Assembly (NCBI GenBank): GCA_964355015.1
Contig: CAYHCE010000021.1
Span: 1-51,819, forward strand
Direction of reading: 5' to 3'
Origin: CAYHCE01 sp964355015
GTDB lineage: Bacteria > Cyanobacteriota > Cyanobacteriia > PCC-6307 > Cyanobiaceae
Length of the DNA stretch: 51,819 nucleotides
Both the position numbers and the translations under genes were made by a program. The stretch's first letter is position 1, and the number at the start of each line of letters is the position of its first letter. The notes below the pieces were generated by a model. That model searched no databases, was not told the DNA's origin, and saw only the letters and a list, made by a program, of their open reading frames with translations. Shown here one piece after another: positions 26,991 to 34,794 of this stretch.

Positions 26991-27804
26991 GGCGGGGCGG
27001 TTGGAGCCGGGGTCTTGCCCCATCCTCGCTGGCTGATGTCTTCGGCTGGCCAGGGGCACCGTTGGTCCGTCGACGACGCAAGCCCTGGCGGATCCCCGGC
27101 GCAGCCGTGATCAGGCTGGTGTGCCATGGAGTGGCTGGTCCCAGCAGCCGTGCACTCCGGGCGACCGATGGACTGGCCAGCTTCCGCGCCATGACGAAAG
27201 CCGGTTGCTTCCTTCCAGCTGTGGGCGTCAGCGGACGCCATCCCCATGAACCGCCGGAATTCCGCTGGATCCATACGGTGCTCAGCAACCAGAAACAAGC
27301 TTCAGCGGCACCTTCCAGGCCCTGCGATTCGCTCCATTCACTGGCCGCCACCTGGGTGCCTTCACTGATCGCTTAACCGGCGCTTCCCTCTGGTGGCGAT
27401 GACCGAGCGGCTGGTTCATGCGATCTGCAGCAGCACCGCACGGCCGGAACACGGCTCCAGAGCAGCGCGATGTTTGCCGCCTCCTAAAGTTCACCTCGGC
27501 AGCCTCCTCCATCGCTCCATCCCGCGAGCCCAGGGGACCTGATTGGGGATACTGCACAAAGCCACTGATTCTGCCTGCTGCAGATCCGGCGCCCATCTGC
27601 AGCGGGCAGCAGCCTCCGGCCTGCCCAGAATCAAAGTGATACGTCATGGGCTCCATGCATGGGTCTGCATTTTCATTTCGTTTGGTCGCAGCCTGTCGGC
27701 GCAGGATCAGAGTGGATTCAGAAGCAAACTGATTCCTGGGCGATTGCTGCCAACCCGGCCCTGTATGCAGCACGTTGGTGATTGGTTGTTCCCGAGTGCA
27801 GAAG
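26991..27804. other. long non-coding stretch upstream of the glycosyltransferase operon
   Basis: An 814-base gap between hisA and the glycosyltransferase. Base composition is less GC-rich than the flanking genes. The open frames inside (for example 27282-27773 on the minus strand and 27062-27376 on the plus strand) have no domain-like pattern and are rich in Ser, Arg and Gln. The clear structure is one long hairpin at 27571-27609. It may hold the promoter of the glycosyltransferase operon and possibly a small RNA or decayed gene; I see no coding sequence. Confidence 0.6.
27571..27609. repeat. 15-bp-arm inverted repeat (strong hairpin) upstream of the glycosyltransferase
   Basis: The arms CTGCCTGCTGCAGAT and ATCTGCAGCGGGCAG pair over 15 positions with a single T-G mismatch around a 9-base loop. 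There is no following T run on either strand, so it is not a standard terminator. A related hairpin with the same inner arm (GCAGAT...ATCTGC) and the same 9-base loop length lies at 31780-31800. It could be an operator, an RNA element or a small palindromic repeat. Confidence 0.7.
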
Positions 27805-28890
27805 ATGCGAATCGCCCAGATCTCACCGCTTTACGAAAGCGTTCCCCCGCAGCGTTACGGCGGTACGGAGCGCGTGGTGCACTACCTCACCGAGGAGCTG
27901 GTCGAACGAGGGCATGAGGTGGTGCTGTTCGCCAGCGGCGACTCCCGCACCAGCGCGGAGTTGTTCCCCTGTGTGCCGAGAGCCCTGCGCCAGGCGGGTT
28001 ACCAGGGAGATCCCTCACTGCCTGAGCGGATCCAACTCGAGCAGGTCAGCGACCAGCTCGACCGTTTCGACATCCTCCATTTCCATACCGGCCACCTGCA
28101 CTATCCGCAGGCGGCCCGCCTGCCGGTGCCACAGCTCACCACCCTGCACGGTCCCCTGACGGGACCGGTGCTGGCTGACCTGCATGGGCGCCTCGATCAG
28201 GTGCCACTGGTGTCGATCTCGGCTGCCCAGCGGGAGCCGCTGCCCCAGGCACGTTGGCTTGCCACGATCTACCACGGTCTGCCCACCGATCTGTACAGGT
28301 TCGAGCCGTCGCCTTCCGGCTACCTCGCCTTCGTGGGGCGGATCTCGCCCGAAAAGCGCCTGGATCGCGCTATTGCCATCGCCACCGCCCTGGGTCTGCC
28401 CCTCAGGGTGGCCGCCAAGATCGACAGCGTCGACGCGGCCTACATGCGCGAAACGATCGAACCGCTTCTGCGCCAGAACCCTCTGGTGGAGTTCATCGGT
28501 GAAGTCGATGACGCCGGCAAGCAGGAGTTGCTTGGCAACGCCCTGGCGCTGCTGTTCCCGATCGACTGGCCTGAGCCGTTCGGGCTGGTCATGATCGAAG
28601 CGAATGCCTGCGGCACTCCCGTGATCGCCTGGCGCAACGGTTCAACTCCCGAGGTGATCCATCACGGCTGTAACGGCCTGCTGGTGGACACGATCGAGGA
28701 AGCAATGGCGGCCGTCAGGAGCATCGATCGGCTGGATCGCGGTCTGATACGCGCCGATTTCGAGCAGCGCTTCACCGCCGCCCGGCAGGCCAAGGAGTAC
28801 GAAAGGGTCTACCGCCGACTGATCCAGTCCCGCGGCAGCCCCGCCCGTTGCGTCTCCACTTCCCCTGCCTCGAGGTTGCATGCCGCATGA
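27805..28890 (+). CDS. GT4-family glycosyltransferase
   Basis: A 361-residue retaining glycosyltransferase of the GT-B fold. It starts MRIAQISPLYESVPP and has YGGTERVVHYLTEELVERGHEV, the linker strand LAFVGRISPEKRLDRAI, and the nucleotide-sugar motif PEPFGLVMIEANACGTPVI (E-x7-E). I use the ATG at 27805 rather than an open extension to 27775, as it falls at the first beta strand. The end overlaps the start of the downstream glucosidase by 11 bases. The substrate is unknown; the pairing suggests synthesis or trimming of an alpha-glucan or a compatible solute. Confidence 0.92.
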   Translation: MRIAQISPLYESVPPQRYGGTERVVHYLTEELVERGHEVVLFASGDSRTSAELFPCVPRALRQAGYQGDPSLPERIQLEQVSDQLDRFDILHFHTGHLHYPQAARLPVPQLTTLHGPLTGPVLADLHGRLDQVPLVSISAAQREPLPQARWLATIYHGLPTDLYRFEPSPSGYLAFVGRISPEKRLDRAIAIATALGLPLRVAAKIDSVDAAYMRETIEPLLRQNPLVEFIGEVDDAGKQELLGNALALLFPIDWPEPFGLVMIEANACGTPVIAWRNGSTPEVIHHGCNGLLVDTIEEAMAAVRSIDRLDRGLIRADFEQRFTAARQAKEYERVYRRLIQSRGSPARCVSTSPASRLHAA

Positions 28891-31003
28891 TCTGCTCCCC
28901 CCGTTCGTTCTCAAGGATGGGGAAACCTTCGCGATGCTGGACCGGCGCGGAGAGATCTGCCCGGACACCCATCCGGATTCCGGCATCTTTCACCGCGGAA
29001 CGCGCCATGTGAGCCGCCTGGAGCTCCTGCTCTGGGATCATCCGCCGATCGTGTTGAGCTCCACCGAGCGTGAGGAGATGGGCCTGCATGTGAGCCATCT
29101 CAGCAATGACATCGACGGGAAGGACGCACCACCTCCGGGTTCGGTGCACCTGGAGCGGAGCACCTTGCTCACCCCCACGGCCTGCCTGCAGCAGCTTTCG
29201 TTCACCAGCTACATGGGGGGGGTGGTCACGATGCCGCTCACCCTGTTCTTCGATGCCGATTTCTGCGACATCTTCGAAGTGCGGGGTTACCGCCGGCCCG
29301 AGCGTGGGAGAAGTGTGCACCACTGCAGCGACGACAGCCTGGAGGTGGTGTACCGGGGTCTCGATGGGCAGGATCGTCGCACGGTCCTGAGGCTGGGTGG
29401 TGAGGTGCGGGAGGTGGGTGACACCCGTCTCGGCCTCTCGTTGCCGTTGGAACCTCGCTGCACCAGGCGTATTTGCCTGAGGCTCGATTTCCATCCTCAA
29501 GGCAGTGCGGACATCACGCCGGCAGAAGCTTTCGATGCCGCCCTGGTCGCGACGATCGAGCGCTTCCGGGACAACCGACGTCTGGCGGCCTCCGTCAGCA
29601 CCGACAATCCGGCCTTCAACAGCTGGGTGGCGCGTTCCACTTCGGATGTGCACCTGCTCACCAGCCGGCTGGAGCACGGCCTGTATCCCTATGCCGGTGT
29701 GCCCTGGTTCAGTTGCCCGTTCGGGCGCGACGGGCTGATCACGGCGCGCCAGATGCTGCTGGTGGAACCCCGGCTGGCCCGGGGTGTGCTCGGTTTCCTT
29801 GCGGACAGCCAGGCCAGCCAGGTGGACGCGGCCAGCGACGCCGAGCCCGGCAAGATCCTGCATGAAGCCAGGCTGGGGGAGATGGCCGACCTGGGGGAAG
29901 TGCCCTTTGCCCGTTACTACGGCTCCGTCGACGCCACCCCCCTGTTCCTGATCCTGGCCGGTGACTACCTGCTGCGCAGCGACGACAAGGAGTTCATCAG
30001 CGGCCTGCGTCCGGCCCTGGACAGCGCCATGGCCTGGATCCGGGCGGCGGAGGGGCGCAGCCCGGATGGGTTTCTGCGCTATCTCTGCGCCGCCCAGGGG
30101 GGTCTGCGCAACCAGGGCTGGAAGGATTCCGACGACGCCATCCACCACGCGGACGGACGGCTCGCCGAAGGTTCGATCGCCCTGTGCGAGGTGCAGGCCT
30201 ATGCCTATGGCGCCCGGCGTGCCATGGCGGGAATCGAGCGCCGGTTCGATCGGTCCCATGAAGCCGAGCGGTTGCTGGCGGAAGCGCGGGAGCTGCGTCG
30301 TCGGTTCCATGACGCCTACTGGACCGAGTCGATCGCTTCCTATGCCCTTGCCCTCGATGGCGAAGGGCGGCCCTGCGCGGTTCGCGCCTCCAATGCGGGC
30401 CACTGCCTCTGGACCGGCATCGCCAGCCGCGATGCGGCGGCGGCGATCGCCCGCCAGCTGCTGGCACCGTCGAGCTTCAACGGCTGGGGGGTGCGCACCC
30501 TCGACGAACGGGAGGCGCGCTACAACCCGATGAGTTATCACAACGGCTCGGTCTGGCCCCACGACAATGCCCTGATCGGTCTTGGACTGGCCCGCTATGG
30601 CCACATGAACGAGGCGATGCAGATCCTGATGGGCCTGTTCGATACGGCCCGTTCGATGCCGATGCATCGGCTGCCCGAACTGTTCTGCGGCTTTCCCCGC
30701 CGCGACGACGAGGAACCCACGCACTACCCGGTGGCCTGCAGCCCGCAGGCCTGGGCGAGCGGCACGGTGTTCGGTCTGCTGGAGGCGATCACCGGCATGG
30801 GGATCGGCCGCGACCCGGAGACCGGTCGGGTGCAGGTGCTGTTTCGCAAGCCGGTGCTGCCCAGGGGGATCAATCTGCTGGAGATCGGAGCCCTGCGCCT
30901 CGGGGAGGAGGAGATTGACCTGCAGCTGCACCGCAGCGAACACGACACCGGGGTGCTGGTGCGCAGGCGCACCCCGGGGGTCGACGTGATGATCAGCAAG
31001 TAA
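28880..31003 (+). CDS. amylo-alpha-1,6-glucosidase (glycogen-debranching-like)
   Basis: A 707-residue protein in two parts. The N-terminal beta-sandwich (to about residue 230: FAMLDRRGEICPDTHPDSGIF, HRGTRHVSRLELLL) is the glycogen-debranching N-terminal domain. The C-terminal (alpha/alpha)6 barrel has PWFSCPFGRDGLITARQMLL, GWKDSDDAIHHADGR, NAGHCLWTGIA, YNPMSYHNGSVWPHDNALI and PVACSPQAWASG. These are the hallmarks of the amylo-1,6-glucosidase/GH63-like group. The acids in FGRDGLI and WKDSDD are likely catalytic or substrate-binding. It overlaps the glycosyltransferase gene by 11 bases, so the two form a coupled pair. Confidence 0.92.
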   Translation: MPHDLLPPFVLKDGETFAMLDRRGEICPDTHPDSGIFHRGTRHVSRLELLLWDHPPIVLSSTEREEMGLHVSHLSNDIDGKDAPPPGSVHLERSTLLTPTACLQQLSFTSYMGGVVTMPLTLFFDADFCDIFEVRGYRRPERGRSVHHCSDDSLEVVYRGLDGQDRRTVLRLGGEVREVGDTRLGLSLPLEPRCTRRICLRLDFHPQGSADITPAEAFDAALVATIERFRDNRRLAASVSTDNPAFNSWVARSTSDVHLLTSRLEHGLYPYAGVPWFSCPFGRDGLITARQMLLVEPRLARGVLGFLADSQASQVDAASDAEPGKILHEARLGEMADLGEVPFARYYGSVDATPLFLILAGDYLLRSDDKEFISGLRPALDSAMAWIRAAEGRSPDGFLRYLCAAQGGLRNQGWKDSDDAIHHADGRLAEGSIALCEVQAYAYGARRAMAGIERRFDRSHEAERLLAEARELRRRFHDAYWTESIASYALALDGEGRPCAVRASNAGHCLWTGIASRDAAAAIARQLLAPSSFNGWGVRTLDEREARYNPMSYHNGSVWPHDNALIGLGLARYGHMNEAMQILMGLFDTARSMPMHRLPELFCGFPRRDDEEPTHYPVACSPQAWASGTVFGLLEAITGMGIGRDPETGRVQVLFRKPVLPRGINLLEIGALRLGEEEIDLQLHRSEHDTGVLVRRRTPGVDVMISK

Positions 31004-31029
31004 GTGGCGATTCCGGTGGTGCTGGCCCT

Positions 31030-31314
31030 TCAGCCCGGGTCCTCGATGGACCCACGGATCAGGAGATCCTCCACCGCTTCGGTGATGCCGCAATCGTTGT
31101 AGAGAGAAGCGGGGGGGAATCGCAACTCTCTGAGCCACTTCACCAGCAGACGTCGGTCCTGCATGGCGATTGCGAGCGCCGTCATGTCGACCGTTACGGC
31201 GCCATGCCTGACGATCTCCTGCTGGAGATCCTCCAATCCCGCGCAGATCACGCGGTAAAGAGAGTAATCCTTGATGTTCAGCTCGCTGAGGCTGCGACGG
31301 CGCCGTTCGATCAT
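31030..31314 (-). CDS. small hypothetical protein
   Basis: 94 residues, ATG start, mostly helical by eye (SLYRVICAGLEDLQQEIVRHG, then LAIAMQDRRLLVKWLRELRF) with a charged N-terminus. No signal peptide, membrane segment or recognised motif. It converges with the glucosidase gene, 27 bases away, and is followed upstream by another small minus-strand gene. The even amino-acid composition argues for a real gene, but I do not recognise it. Confidence 0.5.
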   Translation of the reverse strand: MIERRRRSLSELNIKDYSLYRVICAGLEDLQQEIVRHGAVTVDMTALAIAMQDRRLLVKWLRELRFPPASLYNDCGITEAVEDLLIRGSIEDPG

Positions 31315-31423
31315 TCAATGACCTCCTCACCTCGCCGATCCGGACGCATCCTGCCGAGTGGGGCGAATCCGTTGTTCCACTGAACCTGGCCCGAACCCGA
31401 AGGCTGCAGCCAAGGAATTAAGT

Positions 31424-31645
31424 CTATCTTCGTTCGATGGCAAGCCCTTCCGAGAGCACCACTTTCATGGGCTGGAAGATGCCATGGGTATCGGGTGCGG
31501 CTGGGGTGTAGTTCACGGCTTCCCCGATCGTTTCCAGATGTCTGGTGACGATGTCTTCAATGGTGGTGCCCAGGGCCAGGGCGACTCGATGCAGGATCTC
31601 GGCCGTTCCTGGCCGCAGACTGATTCGTAACACCATGTTCTGCAT
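31424..31645 (-). CDS. small protein, possibly ribbon-helix-helix
   Basis: 73 residues. The first 40 (MVLRISLRPGTAEILHRVA, then LALGTTIEDIVTRHLE) read as one beta strand followed by two helices, the pattern of a short ribbon-helix-helix DNA-binding domain. ATG at 31645, or at 31636, which begins directly at the strand. It could be a regulator of one of the adjacent small genes; this rests on the secondary-structure pattern alone. Confidence 0.45.
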   Translation of the reverse strand: MQNMVLRISLRPGTAEILHRVALALGTTIEDIVTRHLETIGEAVNYTPAAPDTHGIFQPMKVVLSEGLAIERR

Positions 31646-31779
31646 GCGGCCACCTCAGGCATCCCTGTTCATTGTGGACCTGCGGAGCGAACCTCACCGG
31701 TGTAGATCCACCTCAGATCTGCAGCACCCTTCTCTGCCCTCGGCCGGCGGGGCGTGAGCAGCAGCCAGGCCGGTGTGCA

Positions 31780-31800
31780 GCAGATCTGCGCCCGATCTGC
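31780..31800. repeat. stem-loop related to the 27571-27609 hairpin
   Basis: GCAGAT and ATCTGC arms around a 9-base loop (CTGCGCCCG), about 87 bases upstream of the DUF1400 gene. About 15 of 21 positions match the core of the hairpin upstream of the glycosyltransferase, and arm sequence and loop length are the same. A TTGACT that could serve as a -35 element follows at 31815-31820, without a good -10 at normal spacing. Confidence 0.5.
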
Positions 31801-31886
31801 CGCGGCAGGCCGCGTTGACTCATTTCTTTACGCCTGAACCACAGAATATCGGCTCAACCACGACCTGCCTGCATAGCTTTGGTGTA

Positions 31887-32570
31887 ATGACCCTGGGACG
31901 TCCGATGCTGAAGCCCCTCACCGCCGTGGTCCTGTTGGGGGCCGCCCTCTCCGTCACTGCCCTGCCGGCCTCGGCAGCCGTCGACAACAACCTGCCCGTG
32001 CGCTGGAACACCGGCGGCGCCGTATGGTCCACCAACCTCGACGCCTTCACCAGCTTCATCTCCACCGGCGCTGTGACCGATCGCGGCCTGGCCGGCGGCA
32101 TCTCCCGTTCCGGCTGGACAGCCAGCGAACTGCGCACCGGTCTGTCCAAGACCTACAGCGTCGATCTGGTGGGTGTCAGCCGCTTTCTCTACTCCGATGC
32201 CGGGGTGAAGTTCCTCAAGGACCAGACCCGCAGCTACTTCCCGTACTGGTCGATGACCACCTACGCGGTGCAGGGTCTGAGGGGCGCGATCCTCACCGAC
32301 GCGGCCGATGGCTCGATCTCCTCGGCCGGCATCATGGCAGCCCTGCCGACGGACTTCCGCCTGGCCGATACCTGCGGCACGTATGATGGTAAGCAGAACA
32401 TCTGCGCCGAGGGCAAGTGCCAGGGCGAGAGGCAGTGCACCTCGCTGCTGTCCTGGTATGTGTTCCTGCCGGCCTGCATCCAGGCCAATCAGATGCTGGA
32501 TCCCGTGGCCCAGGTGCGCATGGCGCCGGCCCCTGTGTACCAGCCCGAGCCCGTCCGCGGCCTCTGGTAA
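31887..32570 (+). CDS. secreted DUF1400 domain protein with Cys-rich tail
   Basis: About 227 residues from the ATG at 31887 (or 31905, MLKPLTAVVLL). A signal peptide ends near LPASAAVDNN. The mature N-terminal part resembles DUF1400, the cyanobacterial module that usually precedes an alpha/beta hydrolase domain: VWSTNLDAFTSFISTGAV, ELRTGLSKTYSVDLVGVSRF, then RGAILTDAADGSISSAGIM. Here no hydrolase domain follows. Instead there is a short tail with about five cysteines (DTCGTYDGKQNICAEGKC, RQCTSL, PACIQ), consistent with disulfides outside the cytoplasm. Function unknown; a DUF1400 module used as a stand-alone secreted protein. Confidence 0.72.
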   Translation: MTLGRPMLKPLTAVVLLGAALSVTALPASAAVDNNLPVRWNTGGAVWSTNLDAFTSFISTGAVTDRGLAGGISRSGWTASELRTGLSKTYSVDLVGVSRFLYSDAGVKFLKDQTRSYFPYWSMTTYAVQGLRGAILTDAADGSISSAGIMAALPTDFRLADTCGTYDGKQNICAEGKCQGERQCTSLLSWYVFLPACIQANQMLDPVAQVRMAPAPVYQPEPVRGLW

Positions 32571-32674
32571 GGCCACTAGGGCTGACATCAGGGCGGCCCT
32601 TCCTCCTGTCGCCCGGCCACGCTCAGGGCGGTCGGCACTGTCAAGTCTCTAGGAGTCACGTGCAAGGAGTGTCT

Positions 32675-32932
32675 ATGTCCGCCCAAGGTGGAAGCCAGAC
32701 CCATTTCCGTTCACCTGTACGCATTAGTGTCACCATTCCGGACAGCGTGCATGAAGGGCTGAATCTGGTGGCCAGTGAGCAGGGGCGGTCACTCAGCAAT
32801 CTGGCGGCCTATCTGCTGGAATGGGCTCTTTCCAATGAGCAGAACTGCAGATCGATCCTGCATCATCATTCCGTGATCACGCAGCCTGCCGATCTGTCGA
32901 CACACCTTCAGGACCCAACCCCGTTCAGCTGA
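32675..32932 (+). CDS. ribbon-helix-helix (CopG-like) protein
   Basis: 85 residues. The core VRISVTIPDSVHEGLNLVAS, then EQGRSLSNLAAYLLEWAL, is a canonical strand-helix-helix of the CopG/Arc type. There is a good ribosome binding site, AAGGAG at 32664-32669, five bases before the ATG. It lies about 100 bases after the DUF1400 gene on the same strand. No toxin gene is adjacent, so an antitoxin role is not supported; more likely a small transcriptional regulator. Confidence 0.75.
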   Translation: MSAQGGSQTHFRSPVRISVTIPDSVHEGLNLVASEQGRSLSNLAAYLLEWALSNEQNCRSILHHHSVITQPADLSTHLQDPTPFS

Positions 32933-32981
32933 TCGGGCCAGCCATCCGCAGGCGGTTTCTCTCTGGTGGGATCTGGAGCTC

Positions 32982-33671
32982 CTAGTCGAACTGCTGGCTC
33001 AGGCCATAGAGTTGCCCGTCAGCCGGATCGGAGAGGCCCAGCTCCAGGCGCCAGTCCGCCACCGGCCGCTCCCAGCCTTCCTCCCAGCGCGCGGCTGCCA
33101 GGCAGGAGGTGCTCCGGCCGATCGCCATGCCATGGGCCACGGCGGCGCTGAGCCGCTCGAAACGCTCCAGCTGCAGGCGGAAGCTGGCCAGCTGGCCGGC
33201 GGTGGTGAGAAGCACATAGGCGGGGAACCCAATCTGAGCGGCTGTGATCGCCAGCACACCGCTTTCCCCCGCCGCCGCCGTGCCGAAGCCGCTCACCACG
33301 TGATGGAGGTCATGGGTGGTGGCGATGCGCTGGGTCAGCCAGCGGGCCTCGGTGTCGACCGGCCGTGGTCGGAAGAACTCGGGGTCGTAGTTGAGCTGGC
33401 GGATCAGGCGGGCGTAGCTGTGGCCCAGGCTGCCTTCGGGCAGGCGGATCAGGGTGCCGATGTCGGGCTGCAGGGGCGGGTAGCGCTCCTCCATCAGGGC
33501 CGCACCGCCGGGAACTGCGCGGAAGCGGTGCACGCAATCGGCCATCTGGGGGCTGTCGATCAGGTTGTCGACCAGATCGGCCACCGAGCCCAGATCGCCG
33601 CCGCTGCGGCCGATGGCGGCCAGCAGTTTGAGGTTGTTCAGGGAGCGCAGCAGTTCGGCGAAGTGGGTCAT
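32982..33671 (-). CDS. COQ4-family protein
   Basis: 229 residues, ATG start. It has the COQ4 metal signature HDxxH-x11-E: H120, D121, H124 and E136 in THDLHHVVSGFGTAAAGE. The family's LPEGSLGHSYARLI stretch precedes it (residues 77-90). In eukaryotes and proteobacteria COQ4 acts in ubiquinone biosynthesis, and recent work assigns the eukaryotic protein a C1 decarboxylation/hydroxylation role on the quinone head group. Cyanobacteria make plastoquinone, so the substrate here is unknown. A second COQ4-like gene lies at 47082-48053. Confidence 0.88.
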   Translation of the reverse strand: MTHFAELLRSLNNLKLLAAIGRSGGDLGSVADLVDNLIDSPQMADCVHRFRAVPGGAALMEERYPPLQPDIGTLIRLPEGSLGHSYARLIRQLNYDPEFFRPRPVDTEARWLTQRIATTHDLHHVVSGFGTAAAGESGVLAITAAQIGFPAYVLLTTAGQLASFRLQLERFERLSAAVAHGMAIGRSTSCLAAARWEEGWERPVADWRLELGLSDPADGQLYGLSQQFD

Positions 33672-33681
33672 GGCCTTCGTC

Positions 33682-33855
33682 TCAGAGGGCGTAGCGCAGG
33701 ATCGCCGCGACGGCGGCGCCTTCGGGCAGATCCTGCTGCCGAACCCCCTGCTTGAGCCACATAGACGCTGGCACGGCCCTCGTTGCTGCGCACGGCGAAC
33801 CGGTCCCGCCAGGCGGCGATCCGCTGACCGCTTGAATGGCGGCCTGTTCGGTCAG
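33682..33855 (-). pseudogene. possible decayed small gene upstream of the COQ4-like gene
   Basis: Protein-like sequence is spread over two minus-strand frames: RLTEQAAIQAV in one frame, then GQRIAAWRDRFAVRSNEG in another, then back to the first for MWLKQGVRQQDLPEG and AAVAAILRYAL before a stop 10 bases ahead of the COQ4-like start. Two compensating single-base shifts would join them. It may be the remnant of a small gene once co-transcribed with the COQ4-like gene. I do not recognise the family, and chance is possible. Confidence 0.3.
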
Positions 33856-33860
33856 CCGTG

Positions 33861-34778
33861 ATGCGGATCCTGGTGATGGGTGGCACCCGCTTCGTCGGCA
33901 AGCCGCTGGTGGAGCAGCTACAGGCGTGCGGCCACACGCTCACCCTGTTCACCCGGGGCCGCCAGCCGCTGCCCGCCGGCGTGGAGCCTCTGATGGGCGA
34001 CCGGACCGATGCTGCCAGCCTTGATCAGCTGCGGGGCCGGAGCTTCGAGGTGATCATCGACAGCAGCGGCCGCAGCCTGGCGGACAGCCGCGGCGTGGTG
34101 GAGCGCACCGGCTCTCCCTCCCACCGGTTCGTGTATGTGAGTTCGGCCGGCGTCTACGCCGACAGCGAGCTCTGGCCGCTCGACGAGGAGGCTCCCACAG
34201 ATCCGGCCTGCCGCCACGCCGGCAAGCTGGAGACCGAGGCCTGGCTGAGCGCCGAAGGCATTCCCTTCACCAGCTTCCGACCCACCTACATCGTGGGACC
34301 GGGCAACTACAACCCGGTGGAGAGCTGGTTCTTCGATCGCATCGTGCACGGCCGGCCGCTGCCCCTGCCCGGCGACGGCAGCACGATCACCCAGCTGGGG
34401 CATGTGTGCGATCTGGCCACGGCGATGGCCCGCAGTATCGAGGTGGAGGCCGCCGCCAACCGCATCTACAACTGCACAGGCAGCCGCGGCGTGACCTTCC
34501 GGGGGCTGGTGGCCGCCGCCGCCAGGGCCTGCGGCAAGGACCCGGAGCTGGTGGAGATCCGCAGCTTCGATCCGGCGGGGCTGGAGAAGAAGGCCCGCAA
34601 GGCGTTCCCGCTGCGCCTGGCCCACTTCCTCACAGATACCCACCGGGTGCGGCGGGAGCTGGCCTGGGAGCCGGAGTACGACCTGGAGGCCAGCCTGGCG
34701 GACAGCTACACCCACGACTACGCCCTGCGGATGCCCACGAGCCCGGATTTCAGCGGCGATGCGGCGTTGCTGGGGTGA
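33861..34778 (+). CDS. NAD-dependent epimerase/dehydratase (CSP41-like)
   Basis: A 305-residue short-chain dehydrogenase-type protein. The Rossmann motif MRILVMGGTRFVGKPLVEQL (GGTRFVG) and the truncated active site resemble the cyanobacterial relatives of plastid CSP41 RNA-binding proteins: the usual YxxxK is not seen after FVYVSSAGVYAD. Other family features are FRPTYIVGPGNYNPVESWFF and GDGSTITQLGHVCDLATAM. The start is the ATG at 33861; a GTG directly precedes it. Sugar epimerase activity is therefore doubtful; an RNA- or ribosome-related role is known for CSP41 homologues. Confidence 0.85.
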   Translation: MRILVMGGTRFVGKPLVEQLQACGHTLTLFTRGRQPLPAGVEPLMGDRTDAASLDQLRGRSFEVIIDSSGRSLADSRGVVERTGSPSHRFVYVSSAGVYADSELWPLDEEAPTDPACRHAGKLETEAWLSAEGIPFTSFRPTYIVGPGNYNPVESWFFDRIVHGRPLPLPGDGSTITQLGHVCDLATAMARSIEVEAAANRIYNCTGSRGVTFRGLVAAAARACGKDPELVEIRSFDPAGLEKKARKAFPLRLAHFLTDTHRVRRELAWEPEYDLEASLADSYTHDYALRMPTSPDFSGDAALLG

Positions 34779-34794
34779 GGTGCCGCTGCCTGGA

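Noticed and set aside
28772..31330. 852-residue minus-strand frame opposite the glycosyltransferase/glucosidase pair
   Set aside because: Shadow frame: the plus-strand glucosidase has complete family motifs across the same region.
31815..31850. Sigma-70 promoter ahead of the DUF1400 gene
   Set aside because: TTGACT is present but the only AT-rich hexamer (GAATAT) lies at a 23-base spacing, too far for a normal -10.
32675..32932. Toxin-antitoxin module
   Set aside because: The RHH protein has no neighbouring toxin-like gene; downstream is a COQ4-like gene on the other strand.
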